Below are positions 26,107 through 34,634 of a DNA stretch of 64,000 bases, one piece after another; the stretch's first letter is position 1; every line of letters begins with the position of its first letter. The translations under genes were made by a program, and so were the position numbers. The notes beneath the pieces are model-generated. The model had not been told where the DNA came from. It was given only the letters and a program-made list of their open reading frames with translations, and made no database searches. The DNA is from Eubacteriaceae bacterium UBA6119 (GTDB lineage Bacteria; Bacillota; Clostridia; Eubacteriales; UBA1433). Location of the stretch: contig DIVZ01000005.1 in the NCBI GenBank assembly GCA_002423395.1, positions 630,428 through 694,427 on the forward strand. Direction: 5' to 3'.

Positions 26107-27100
26107 AAAAAACCCATTGCTTGATATAAAGAATTTAAATATATTGTACAGCACAAAAAACGGCGAAGCTAAAGCTGTTAGGGACGCAAGTATCTGTATT
26201 TCAAAAGGAGAAATTGTAGGAATAGCGGGCGAATCGGGAAGCGGTAAAAGCACGCTTGCATACGCGGCGGCAAGACTGCTTGATAAAAGCGCGAAAGTTA
26301 CAAGCGGAGAGATTACATTTGAATCTACAAATATCTTAAAGCTGTCGGAAATACAAATGCAAAGTATAAGGGGCGCAAAGATAGGAATGATTTTTCAAAA
26401 TCCGGCATCAAGCTTTAACCCTCTATATAAAATAGGAAACCAGATTATTGAAGTCCTTACTTGCCATGTAAAGATCACAAAAAAACAAGCATATGAAAAA
26501 GCCGCAAATATGCTGAAAACAGCAGGGCTTGAAGATGCTAAATATATAATGAAGCAGTATCCGCATCAGTTAAGCGGCGGTATGCTGCAAAGAGCGATGA
26601 TTGCAATGGCGCTTATGTGTGAGCCCAAGCTGCTTATAGCAGACGAACCTACAACCGCTCTTGACGCCTCTGTGCAGGCGCAGATACTGAAACTTTTAAA
26701 AGACATTAATGCAAATACAAACATGAGCGTTATGCTTATTACTCATAACTTATTGGCGGCTGCGAAGATCTGCGACAGAATCGCTATAATGTACGGCGGC
26801 AGAATAGTCGAGACAGGCACTAAAGACGAAATATTTAACTCTCCCTCTCATCCGTACACAAAAGGACTCATAGATTGTATGCCTGACATAAATTCGCAGG
26901 AAAGATATTTAAAAACAATGCAGGGAGAGCCTGCAGATATAATCAGCGTTTTCAAAGGATGCGAGTTTGCGCAAAGATGCCCTGAATGCATGAAAATATG
27001 CGCAAAACATACGCCTCCTGTTATAGAAATAAGCCAAAATCACTTTGCGTCATGCTGGATGCATTATAAGGCGGAGGTGAAAATCAGTGAACAATGCTGA
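26096..27100 (+). CDS. oppD: Oligopeptide ABC transporter ATP-binding protein OppD
   Basis: A 334-residue ATPase. Walker A GESGSGKST (near 48), Q-loop FQNPASSFNP, signature LSGGMLQRAMIA, Walker B LLIADEPTTALD, and switch histidine in MLITHNL. The C-terminal OppD/DppD extension has the cysteine cluster CEFAQRCPECMKIC plus CW, which in relatives binds a [4Fe-4S] cluster. It overlaps oppC by 11 bp. Confidence 0.94.
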   Translation: MKNKKNPLLDIKNLNILYSTKNGEAKAVRDASICISKGEIVGIAGESGSGKSTLAYAAARLLDKSAKVTSGEITFESTNILKLSEIQMQSIRGAKIGMIFQNPASSFNPLYKIGNQIIEVLTCHVKITKKQAYEKAANMLKTAGLEDAKYIMKQYPHQLSGGMLQRAMIAMALMCEPKLLIADEPTTALDASVQAQILKLLKDINANTNMSVMLITHNLLAAAKICDRIAIMYGGRIVETGTKDEIFNSPSHPYTKGLIDCMPDINSQERYLKTMQGEPADIISVFKGCEFAQRCPECMKICAKHTPPVIEISQNHFASCWMHYKAEVKISEQC

Positions 27101-28052
27101 GTTTTTAATCGAAGCCATAGACTTAAGTAAAAAATTTAAAATAAAAACAGGATTTTTTAAAACCGATTACGTAAAAGCGGTCGATAACGCAAGTTTCGGT
27201 ATAAAAAAAGGAAAAACGCTTGCAATTATAGGAGAATCGGGAAGCGGAAAAACAACATTAGGTCGTACTTTATTAAGGATTGTAGAGCCTGATTGCGGAA
27301 AGATAATATACAACGGGAAAGATATTACAAGCATAAAAATGAAACCTTACAGAAAAAAAATGCAGATTATCTTTCAGAATCCCGCTTCAGCTCTCGATCC
27401 TAAAATGACCGCTAAACAGATAATTGCCGAAGCTATAGGCGTACATAAACTTGTTAAAGATAAAAAAGAAGAAAATGAAAAAATCGCCAATCTGCTTAAC
27501 CAGACAGGGCTTGATATAAAATATGCGCAAAAATACCCGCACGAATTTTCAAAAGGACAGCAGCAGAGAATAACGATAGCAAGGGCTCTTGCGGTTGAAC
27601 CTGAGTTTATAGTATGCGACGAGCCTACAAGCGCGCTTGATATGTCAATTCAGTCGCAGATAATTAATCTGCTTATGAAGCTTCAGCAGGACAAGGGCAC
27701 TGCGTATATGTTTATATCCCATGACCTTGCGCTTGTTAGATATATTTCGGACGAAACAGCAGTTATGTATATGGGAAGCATTATAGAAAAATCAACAAGC
27801 GCTGAAATTTATTCAAACCCGGCTCACCCGTATACTATAGATTTGCTGAACTCATATTCCGCGTGTGATAAAGCATTTAATTTTATGCAGTTCAAGAGTC
27901 AGCCGCACGATAGCGCAATAAATAAATCAGCAGAGCAAAAAGGATGCGCATACGCAGTCAAATGCAAATATGCGAAAGATATATGCAGACATATAAAACC
28001 GACTATGTCGCAAATTGCTATCAATCATTACTCTGCTTGTCATCTAATATGA
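27087..28052 (+). CDS. oppF: Oligopeptide ABC transporter ATP-binding protein OppF
   Basis: A 321-residue ATPase, second nucleotide-binding subunit. Walker A GESGSGKTT, Q-loop FQNPASALDP, Walker B FIVCDEPTSALD, H-switch FISHDL. The ABC signature reads FSKGQQQRITIA rather than LSGGQ, a substitution worth noting because it weakens the canonical Ser-Gly-Gly. C-terminal cysteines (CAYAVKCKYAKDIC) match the OppF tail. Start is GTG 27087, overlapping oppD by 14 bp. Confidence 0.93.
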   Translation: MNNAEFLIEAIDLSKKFKIKTGFFKTDYVKAVDNASFGIKKGKTLAIIGESGSGKTTLGRTLLRIVEPDCGKIIYNGKDITSIKMKPYRKKMQIIFQNPASALDPKMTAKQIIAEAIGVHKLVKDKKEENEKIANLLNQTGLDIKYAQKYPHEFSKGQQQRITIARALAVEPEFIVCDEPTSALDMSIQSQIINLLMKLQQDKGTAYMFISHDLALVRYISDETAVMYMGSIIEKSTSAEIYSNPAHPYTIDLLNSYSACDKAFNFMQFKSQPHDSAINKSAEQKGCAYAVKCKYAKDICRHIKPTMSQIAINHYSACHLI

Positions 28053-28098
28053 AGTTATAATAAATAAAGTATAAATGCAGAAATAAAAGGAGAAAAAT

Positions 28099-29733
28099 AT
28101 GAAGGTATTTAAAAAACTTATAACATTATTGCTAGTAATATGCTTGGTATTTTCATTTGCGGCATGCAATAAGACAAGCTCATCACAGCTTAACTTAAAT
28201 GTATGCTTATCAAGCGAACCAGAGACTATTGACCCTGCGCTTAACTCGACAATTGACGCAGCCGTCATGATTAACCATATGTTTGAAGGGTTGATGAAAT
28301 ATAAAGACGACGGCAAGGGCAACGCAACACTTATAACAGGACAGGCGAAAAGCTACAGCGTATCTACAGACGGGAAAGTGTATACATTTACGCTGCGAGA
28401 CGACGCCAAATGGTCTGACGGAAAAGCGGTAACAGCCGCGGATTTTGTATATTCGTGGCAAAGACTGATTAATCCCGAGACGATGGCAAATTACGGCTAT
28501 ATTCTCGAACCCGTGCAGAATGCTATGTCGATAATGTACGGAGAAAAACTGCCCGAAGAGCTTGGAGTAAAAGCGATTGACGAAAAAACATTTCAGATAA
28601 CGCTTGAAGAACCGTGCTCATACTTTTTGGATATCTGCGCGTTCCCGGCAACTTTCCCGATAAGGCAGGATATAATTGCTGCAAACGGCGACCAGTGGAC
28701 ATTCAACGCCTCAACCTATATAGGAAACGGACCGTATAAAATGACCAAGTGGGTTCACAACTCCTATATTGAGCTTGCCAAAAACGAAAATTATTACGAT
28801 TATGCAAAATTAGGTCCTGTCAGCATAAAATTCACATTAATGGATGATTCCAACGCGATGCTAGCGGCATATAACAGCGGAGAGCTGAATTTTATACAAA
28901 GCGTGCCTGTAGGGGAAATTAAAACGCTGCTTAACGACAAGAAGCTTACTCTTGCTAAATCACTTTCAACTTACGCGATACTTTTCAATAACGCATCCGC
29001 GCCTTTTGATAACGCGAAAGTAAGAAATGCTTTTCTGCTTGCGATTGACAGAAATTACATAACTGATACAGTGCTCGGTACAGAACAGACTCCTGCAAGC
29101 GCGTTTGTGCCTTACGGAATATTTGATACAAAAGGCACAAAAGGAAAGGATTTCCGCACAGTAGGAGGCGACAATTACAGCGTTGCCGCTGCTGATTACA
29201 AATCAAACTGCGACAAGGCAAGAGCTCTTTTAAAAGATGCTGGATATGAGGGCGGACAAGGACTGCCGGTTGTTGAATATATGTACGTATCAAGCAGTGA
29301 AAATAAAGCAATTGCCGAAGCGCTGCAAAATATGTGGCAGACGGAGCTTGGAGTTACTGTCAAACTTGTAAATCAGGAAGGCAGTGTGTACGGAGAATCG
29401 CTGTACACGGGAGCGTACCAGATAGCGCCGTTTTACTGGGCGCCTGACTACAACGACCCGATATCATTTTTGGATATTTGGGTAACTGACGGAATGAATA
29501 ATGTGGCATTTTATTCAAACGCCGCGTATGACAGCTTAATACAGCAAGTAAAAGACTCAAGCAAAACATCACAGAGAATGAGTCTTATGCATCAGGCTGA
29601 AAAGATACTGATAGACGACGCTGTTATAGCTCCTGTGTATTTCTTTACGCAACCGTATATGCTTAATTCCGATATTAAAGGAATGTACTATTCTCCTATG
29701 GGATACTTCTTCTTTACATATTGTACAAAATAA
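28099..29733 (+). CDS. oppA: Oligopeptide-binding lipoprotein OppA/DppE
   Basis: A 544-residue class-5 solute-binding lipoprotein. Lipobox FAAC with C23; family signatures SSEPETIDPALNS near residue 38 and LRDDAKWSDGKAVTAADFVY near residue 96. It captures peptides outside the cell and hands them to OppB/C. It sits 46 bp behind oppF with a good AAAGGAG ribosome site, and the terminator at 29762 ends the operon. OppA is usually the most expressed member; no separate promoter is obvious. Confidence 0.94.
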   Translation: MKVFKKLITLLLVICLVFSFAACNKTSSSQLNLNVCLSSEPETIDPALNSTIDAAVMINHMFEGLMKYKDDGKGNATLITGQAKSYSVSTDGKVYTFTLRDDAKWSDGKAVTAADFVYSWQRLINPETMANYGYILEPVQNAMSIMYGEKLPEELGVKAIDEKTFQITLEEPCSYFLDICAFPATFPIRQDIIAANGDQWTFNASTYIGNGPYKMTKWVHNSYIELAKNENYYDYAKLGPVSIKFTLMDDSNAMLAAYNSGELNFIQSVPVGEIKTLLNDKKLTLAKSLSTYAILFNNASAPFDNAKVRNAFLLAIDRNYITDTVLGTEQTPASAFVPYGIFDTKGTKGKDFRTVGGDNYSVAAADYKSNCDKARALLKDAGYEGGQGLPVVEYMYVSSSENKAIAEALQNMWQTELGVTVKLVNQEGSVYGESLYTGAYQIAPFYWAPDYNDPISFLDIWVTDGMNNVAFYSNAAYDSLIQQVKDSSKTSQRMSLMHQAEKILIDDAVIAPVYFFTQPYMLNSDIKGMYYSPMGYFFFTYCTK

Positions 29734-29761
29734 TTTTGGATAAATATGGAAAAAATAAAAG

Positions 29762-29784
29762 GAAGCGCGAAAACGCTTCTTTTT
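29762..29784 (+). terminator. Intrinsic terminator of the opp operon
   Basis: Six-bp stem GAAGCG/CGCTTC (longer with flanking A-T pairs), loop CGAAAA, then five Ts. Confidence 0.9.
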
Positions 29785-29787
29785 ATT

Positions 29788-29816
29788 TTGACAAAAAAGA
29801 TATGTTATTATAATAT
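29788..29816 (+). promoter_or_regulatory. Probable smpB-ssrA promoter
   Basis: TTGACA (29788-29793) with TATAAT at 29809-29814 (15-bp spacer) or TAATAT at 29811-29816 (17-bp spacer). It starts right after the opp terminator. Confidence 0.65.
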
Positions 29817-29847
29817 TATATGAACTCATTATTTAAGGAAGCATATT

Positions 29848-30288
29848 ATGAACAAACTGATTGTACAGAACAGAAAAGCGCGCCATGAATACTTTATAGA
29901 AGAAGTCTATGAAGCAGGCATTGCTTTGTTCGGAACAGAAGTAAAAAGCATTAGGGCGGGCAAAGTGAATTTTCTGGACAGTTATGTTCATATAAAAAAC
30001 AATGAGGCTTTTATTGTCGGAATGCACATAAGTCCTTATGAAAAAGGCAATATTTTCAATAAAGATCCTCTGCGTGAACGAAAACTTCTTTTAAACAAGC
30101 GGGAGATAAGAAAACTTGCTCAAAACGTAGCCGTGGAAGGATACACGCTTATTCCGCTTGACTTGCATTTTGAGAAAAGTTATGTTAAAATGAATATCGG
30201 TCTTTGCAAAGGCAAAAAACTCTATGATAAGAGAGAGTCTGACGCAAAGAAAAGCGACTTGATGAAAATCAGACGCGCCGTTAGGTAA
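29848..30288 (+). CDS. smpB: SsrA-binding protein SmpB
   Basis: A 146-residue partner of tmRNA. Typical segments: [43 protein letters not shown] and the C-terminal [12 protein letters not shown] tail that inserts in the empty mRNA channel. SmpB binds tmRNA and places it on stalled ribosomes. The gene ends 4 bp before the tmRNA gene, so both may come from one transcript, with the tmRNA 5' end made by processing. Confidence 0.97.
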   Translation: MNKLIVQNRKARHEYFIEEVYEAGIALFGTEVKSIRAGKVNFLDSYVHIKNNEAFIVGMHISPYEKGNIFNKDPLRERKLLLNKREIRKLAQNVAVEGYTLIPLDLHFEKSYVKMNIGLCKGKKLYDKRESDAKKSDLMKIRRAVR

Positions 30289-30292
30289 TAAC

Positions 30293-30647
30293 GGGGGCGC
30301 AATGGTTTCGACAGGGACGGAAAGCCAAGATAAGCGAGCCGGGATAGCCTGAAACCGTAACTATGATGGCAAATAAATTTAAACGCTAAAAACGAAAAAT
30401 TAGCTTTCGCGGCATAAAGCCCGCGATGTCCTGAAGTACTCATTCCTGCGTGATATTTCAGGGCATAAAATAATGCAGGATATTCAAAAGATATAATCTT
30501 CGGTGTCTTTTGAAACTTTACGAAGATAGCGCTAAATTAAGTCGGTCGCCTGCCTTGATTTGCGCGAAGTGCGAATAGCGACTGCGCTCGGAGAAAATCT
30601 TGAGGATGCGTTTTTGGACGCGGGTTCGACTCCCGCCGCCTCCACCA
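30293..30647 (+). ncRNA. ssrA: Transfer-messenger RNA (tmRNA)
   Basis: A 355-nt one-piece tmRNA. The 5' end GGGGGCGCAATGGTTTCGAC pairs with the 3' end CGCCTCC-ACCA (seven pairs, one G-T) to form the acceptor arm; the CCA is encoded. The T arm GCGGGTTCGACTCCCGC is just before it. The tag frame is GCT at 30385 to TAA at 30415-30417 and encodes AKNEKLAFAA, ten residues ending in AA, which matches the usual tag length. The G-C hairpin CGCGG...CCGCG follows the stop, as in other tmRNAs. It rescues stalled ribosomes together with SmpB. Confidence 0.97.
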
Positions 30648-30683
30648 TAAAGTAATTATGAATATATGGTGAAGATAAAATAT

Positions 30684-30712
30684 AACAATTGATTTGAGTC
30701 AATTGTTTTTTT
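30684..30712 (+). terminator. Terminator of ssrA
   Basis: Nine-bp stem AACAATTGA/TCAATTGTT, loop TTTGAG, then a T-run. Confidence 0.85.
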
Positions 30713-30784
30713 ATTGAATACTTATTATACATAAATAAAATATAATTACCGCCTCACCAAGAAATTATAGTGAAATAAAAGTAT

Positions 30785-30814
30785 AACAATTGATTTTATG
30801 TCAGTTGTTTTTTT
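30785..30814 (+). terminator. Second, duplicated terminator
   Basis: Near-copy of the preceding hairpin 101 bp downstream: AACAATTGA/TCAGTTGTT with one G-T pair, loop TTTTATG, then a T-run. The surrounding bases (TATAACAATTGATTT...) also repeat, so the segment was probably duplicated. The remaining 160 bp to the next gene is very AT-rich and shows no other clear signal. Confidence 0.75.
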
Positions 30815-30981
30815 ATTTTATAATTATATAGAATATATGTTGAGAGATATAAATATAATTAAAAATATAATTGATTATTATATTTCAAAAAGATATAATT
30901 AATATAAATTTTATTTAAATATATAAATTGTCCTTTTTGGCTTAATTATAAGAAACTATTTGTAGTTAAAGGAGAAAATTC

Positions 30982-31875
30982 ATGAATATAAAAAATACAA
31001 GTAAATTGGTAACAGTTCTTATTATAGTTTTTTTATCTCTATCGTTTTTTGCTTGCGGAACAAATTTTGATTACGACAAAGATGCTGCATTATCTAAAGC
31101 AAAGCAAGCTGCAGATTGTTTGAATGCTGGTAATTATAAGGCATTACATAATCTGCTTAATGAAGAACTACAGAAAAATTCAATTGATAAATTAAATTCA
31201 GTTTTTGAGGAAACAAGATTAAAAGCTGGAAAGTTTATAGAATATAATGATGATACCGAAATGTCAGGGTATATAAAGGACGGTACAAAGTATATAAAAG
31301 TTGTATTTACGGAAAAATGTGAAAAAATCAGCATGAAGTATGAAATGATGCTTGATATGGATATGAATATTGCAATGTTAAAATATGCAACATATGTTGA
31401 TAAAGGCACTATGTCAGTTGAGAATGGCGTCTATATTGCAAGTAATAATCTACTTGGATTACCGCTTCCTGATTTTGATAAAGAGGCGGCAATGAAAAAA
31501 GCTAAGGAAGCTACTGATCTTTTAAATATAGGTGATTACACGAAAGTACATAAAATGCTTAGTGAAGATTTTCAATCAGTTTCATCGGTTGATGCTTTGA
31601 GCGCTGCTTTTAGTCAAATTTATAATCAATCCGGTACATTTATTAATTACAACGATAATGCACAGATAAATGAATTCAAAAAGTCTGGGGAAAAATATAT
31701 AAGCATTTTATTCACATCTCAGTGTAAAAAAAATGAGATGGTATATGAAGTTATACTTGATACAAACTTAAAAATTGTTTCATTAGCATATGGAACAGTA
31801 TATCTTGAGAATGGAACTAAAAAGGCAAACGCAACTTCTATTAGTTTTAATGGAATAAAATATAAATTCAAATAA
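30982..31875 (+). CDS. Putative lipoprotein with two tandem domains (DUF3887-like)
   Basis: A 297-residue lipoprotein; lipobox FFAC at about residue 25. The mature protein consists of two homologous halves of about 120 residues: one begins DKDAALSKAKQAADCLNAGN, the other DKEAAMKKAKEATDLLNIGD, and both continue with an IxYNDxxxM/I segment and a KYI-K/S-I/V-FT strand. The repeat resembles the DUF3887/NTF2-like pattern of small exported domains. Ligand and role are unknown. The ribosome site AAAGGAG supports ATG 30982. Confidence 0.75.
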   Translation: MNIKNTSKLVTVLIIVFLSLSFFACGTNFDYDKDAALSKAKQAADCLNAGNYKALHNLLNEELQKNSIDKLNSVFEETRLKAGKFIEYNDDTEMSGYIKDGTKYIKVVFTEKCEKISMKYEMMLDMDMNIAMLKYATYVDKGTMSVENGVYIASNNLLGLPLPDFDKEAAMKKAKEATDLLNIGDYTKVHKMLSEDFQSVSSVDALSAAFSQIYNQSGTFINYNDNAQINEFKKSGEKYISILFTSQCKKNEMVYEVILDTNLKIVSLAYGTVYLENGTKKANATSISFNGIKYKFK

Positions 31876-31912
31876 GTAAATTGAATCATTTTAAGATTAG
31901 GGCGGTGAGGGT

Positions 31913-32806
31913 ATGCTTGAGGTTATGTTTTCTGACAGCGCAAAAGGCTCAATGCACATTGCGATAAAAGATGATAAAGAAAACTTTTATAAACATGATG
32001 TGGCTTGCATCGGGTTAAATTTGGATATAGGCGATATTTCTGGAGAAATTGACGGAGACGAACGCAAAAAAGAATTCGTAAGAGTGTTCAGCTCCGTAAA
32101 GTTTAAAGACGAGGAGATAGAGCAGTTTTTTAAGATGCAGCGTGAAGATTACGAAAAGTTACTGCGATGCGCAAAAAGCGGAGAGAGCATAAGAGTATGG
32201 AAAAGCAATGCGGCGTTTAGTGCATGCGCTTATGCTTTTTTATGTTACACGCTTAAAGATGTTGAATGCGACATAAGAGAAGTAACACTGCCTGAATTCT
32301 TTGAGATATCTCGTGATACTATTAAGCAATGCGCCGACTGGTCAGAAATCGCGCCTGATGAGTTTAAGCAGTTTTTGCATTTAGAGAAAACAGTATCAGA
32401 TACGGAAAAAAGATATCAAAGTAATATATGGGACAGCTTAAAAAAAGAAAACGCGCCTCTGCGCGCTGTTGTTAACGGAAAGCTAATATCGGTCTGTGAG
32501 GATTTTTACGATCATCTGATTATAAAACATATACCAAAAGATAGTTTTGTTATGGCAAGACTTATAGGCACAGTGCTTGGAAGTTACCCTATAGGGGTAG
32601 GCGACGGGTGGTATGTTTTACGCATAAGGAAAATGATTGATGAAAATAAATTAGAAGTTGTTAAAAATGATGACAAGTCCTATCCGTACGGAGCGGTTTT
32701 AAAGAAAGCAAAAAGTAAAGAACAAAAAAAAGCATTTTTTAAAATGCTTTTTTTTATTTCCAAAATTGTCTTTATAATAATATCAGTATTATTATATTGC
32801 AAATAA
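31913..32806 (+). CDS. DUF1835/DUF3658 protein with C-terminal extension through its terminator
   Basis: A 297-residue protein. The N-terminal half MLEVMFSDSAKGSMHIA is typical of DUF1835 and the second half (LRAVVNGKLISVCEDFYD, MARLIGTVLGSYPIGVGDGW) of DUF3658, a pair of unknown function in Firmicutes. Homologues as I know them end about where this one reads YGAVLKKAKSK. Here the frame continues through a strong terminator hairpin (32724-32756), adding a helix-like hydrophobic tail KIVFIIISVLLYC. One extra A in the A5 run at 32710-32714 would give a TAA stop just before the hairpin, so a frameshift or a sequence error may have removed the normal stop. Confidence 0.8.
   Translation: MLEVMFSDSAKGSMHIAIKDDKENFYKHDVACIGLNLDIGDISGEIDGDERKKEFVRVFSSVKFKDEEIEQFFKMQREDYEKLLRCAKSGESIRVWKSNAAFSACAYAFLCYTLKDVECDIREVTLPEFFEISRDTIKQCADWSEIAPDEFKQFLHLEKTVSDTEKRYQSNIWDSLKKENAPLRAVVNGKLISVCEDFYDHLIIKHIPKDSFVMARLIGTVLGSYPIGVGDGWYVLRIRKMIDENKLEVVKNDDKSYPYGAVLKKAKSKEQKKAFFKMLFFISKIVFIIISVLLYCK
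32724..32756 (+). terminator. Intrinsic terminator inside the DUF3658 reading frame
   Basis: Near-perfect palindrome: AAAAAAAAGCATTTT pairs with AAAATGC followed by eight Ts. It lies 50 bp before the present stop codon, so transcripts ending here would lack a stop. Confidence 0.8.
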
Positions 32807-32861
32807 CTATCTTAGTTATAAGCTTTAGTAGAAGAACTTAAAGAGAGTAGCTGTTTCTTTT

Positions 32862-32890
32862 TTGACAGCAAAATGTTTGTACTCAATAAT
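32862..32890 (+). promoter_or_regulatory. Possible promoter of the LPQTG surface protein gene
   Basis: TTGACA (32862-32867), 17-bp spacer, AATAAT (32885-32890). It would give a leader of about 150 nt before 33044. The rest of the 32807-33043 gap is AT-rich without another clear signal. Confidence 0.4.
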
Positions 32891-33043
32891 ATTAAATAAA
32901 TGTAAAATTTTGTTTATTATTAAAAAATAATGTTGTATTATGATTATAAATATACTTATCGCGATATCGTTGCAGATTGATAACAAATTAAGGTTTATAA
33001 GCATAGGCAACGCCGATATAATTTATCGAAAATGAGGGAATTT

Positions 33044-34609
33044 ATGAAAAGACAATTAAATGTTTTTTTAATCGCATTGCTTTTCGCGGCATTGCTTCTC
33101 CCGTCACAAGCAGCATTGGCAGCAGCAGGCGACACATACACTGACGGAGTGTTTAATTTCAAGGAACTTTCTGACGGCACATTGTCGGTAACCGGCTATA
33201 TGGGACCTGATGATGTAGTAATTCCGGCTTCGTACAATCCCGGAAGCGGCGATAAGCAAGTTACAAGAATAGAAAGCGACGTATTTAGAAATAATCTTGC
33301 AATTGAAAGCGTAGTAATTCCTGACAGTATTATAACAATTGGAACAGACTCGTTTTCCGGATGTACAAATCTAAATTCCGTAACGATTTCTGCTAACTCT
33401 AAATTGGAGACTTTGGAACAAGGAGCTTTTTACGCGACAGGACTTACGTCAATAAATTTTCCAAAGAGCGTAAAAACTATTGGCTACTCAGCTTTCTCGG
33501 GATGCGCCAGCCTAGAGACAATTACATTTTCTGATGACGGCAATCTGCAAACAATCGGGACCGGAGCATTTTATCATACAGCAGTTCATACGATATCAAT
33601 ACCCAAAAGCGTTACATTGATAGCAGATGACGCATTTTCCGGCTGCGCGAACCTGACAAGCGTTACATTTGCAGAAGACATCAATCTGTTGAAATTAAAC
33701 ACCGGCGCTTTTTATGCTACAGGGCTGACATCAGTGACTGTTCCAGCAAGTGTTAAATCGATCGGAACAGATACATTTTCATCTTGCGCGAATTTAACAA
33801 GCGTAATATTTGAAGAAGGCAGCATACTTCAAACTATACAAACAGGAGCATTTTGGTCTACTGGCATAACGTCAATTACATTGCCAAGACATCTGCAGTC
33901 TATAGGAACGCAGGCATTTGAAAATACGCATCTTACAAAAGTAATAATTGAATCAGACAGTGTTACATTCGGCAGCTATGTATTTGCAAATGCGCCAATG
34001 ACGGACGGAATATATGGTTTTGCGCCATCTACAGCACAAACTTACGCATCTAATAACAGTATACAGTTCAATCAACTGTATAAAGTATTATATGACAGCC
34101 AGGGTGGTTCTGATATTGATTTTGATTATACTTCCGTTTTGGGCGACAGTGTTAACCAACCCGATGACCCTTTTTATTCAGATAATATTTTTAAAGGCTG
34201 GTTTACTGAACCAGAATGTGTAAATGAGGTAAATTTCCCATATACTGTAGCCGGTAATGTTGCTCTGTATGCTAAATGGATTCCTGTGTTAAAACTTGCA
34301 TCTTCAGATAGCGACGGTATTATATATAAAGGAGGACGTATAACTTTGACTCCCAATATACAAGGAGGGATATGGAATGTGGATGCGGCATTTCTATCGC
34401 AAAATGGTTACACATTTACCGCTCTGAAAGCAGGAACAACTCAAGTAGAATATACCGCCGAAGGACAGAGCGTAGTTTATAATATAACAATAAATCAAAC
34501 CCAGCTTCCTCAAACAGGGCAGAACTTTACTATAGTATTTGTTCTTGCTGGGGTTGCAATAATCACGGCAGGCATTGCTTGGTATTTTTTGAAACGGAAA
34601 AAAGCATAA
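33044..34609 (+). CDS. LPXTG-anchored BspA-type leucine-rich-repeat surface protein
   Basis: A 521-residue wall protein. Signal peptide residues 1-29; BspA-type LRR_5 repeats to about residue 320 (recurring AFSGCASL/TFSSCANL and SITLPRHLQSIGTQAF-like units, about 23 residues each). One InlB-type repeat begins LYKVLYDSQGGSDI and ends NVALYAKW. A Big-like segment follows, then the sorting signal LPQTG, a hydrophobic helix (FTIVFVLAGVAIITAGIAWY) and KRKK. Sortase would link it to peptidoglycan. BspA repeats are found in adhesins and binding proteins. ATG 33044 is chosen over 33032 since GAGGG lies 6 nt before it. No sortase gene is in the window. Confidence 0.88.
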   Translation: MKRQLNVFLIALLFAALLLPSQAALAAAGDTYTDGVFNFKELSDGTLSVTGYMGPDDVVIPASYNPGSGDKQVTRIESDVFRNNLAIESVVIPDSIITIGTDSFSGCTNLNSVTISANSKLETLEQGAFYATGLTSINFPKSVKTIGYSAFSGCASLETITFSDDGNLQTIGTGAFYHTAVHTISIPKSVTLIADDAFSGCANLTSVTFAEDINLLKLNTGAFYATGLTSVTVPASVKSIGTDTFSSCANLTSVIFEEGSILQTIQTGAFWSTGITSITLPRHLQSIGTQAFENTHLTKVIIESDSVTFGSYVFANAPMTDGIYGFAPSTAQTYASNNSIQFNQLYKVLYDSQGGSDIDFDYTSVLGDSVNQPDDPFYSDNIFKGWFTEPECVNEVNFPYTVAGNVALYAKWIPVLKLASSDSDGIIYKGGRITLTPNIQGGIWNVDAAFLSQNGYTFTALKAGTTQVEYTAEGQSVVYNITINQTQLPQTGQNFTIVFVLAGVAIITAGIAWYFLKRKKA

Positions 34610-34634
34610 ATGTATAAATGTTTGAGGTGATATT

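Noticed and set aside
30222..30443. Minus-strand 73-codon frame
   Set aside because: It lies over the 5' half of the tmRNA gene and the end of smpB; the RNA call explains the sequence fully.
32825..33180. Two minus-strand frames before the LPQTG gene
   Set aside because: AT-rich chance frames that run into the signal-peptide region of the real gene.
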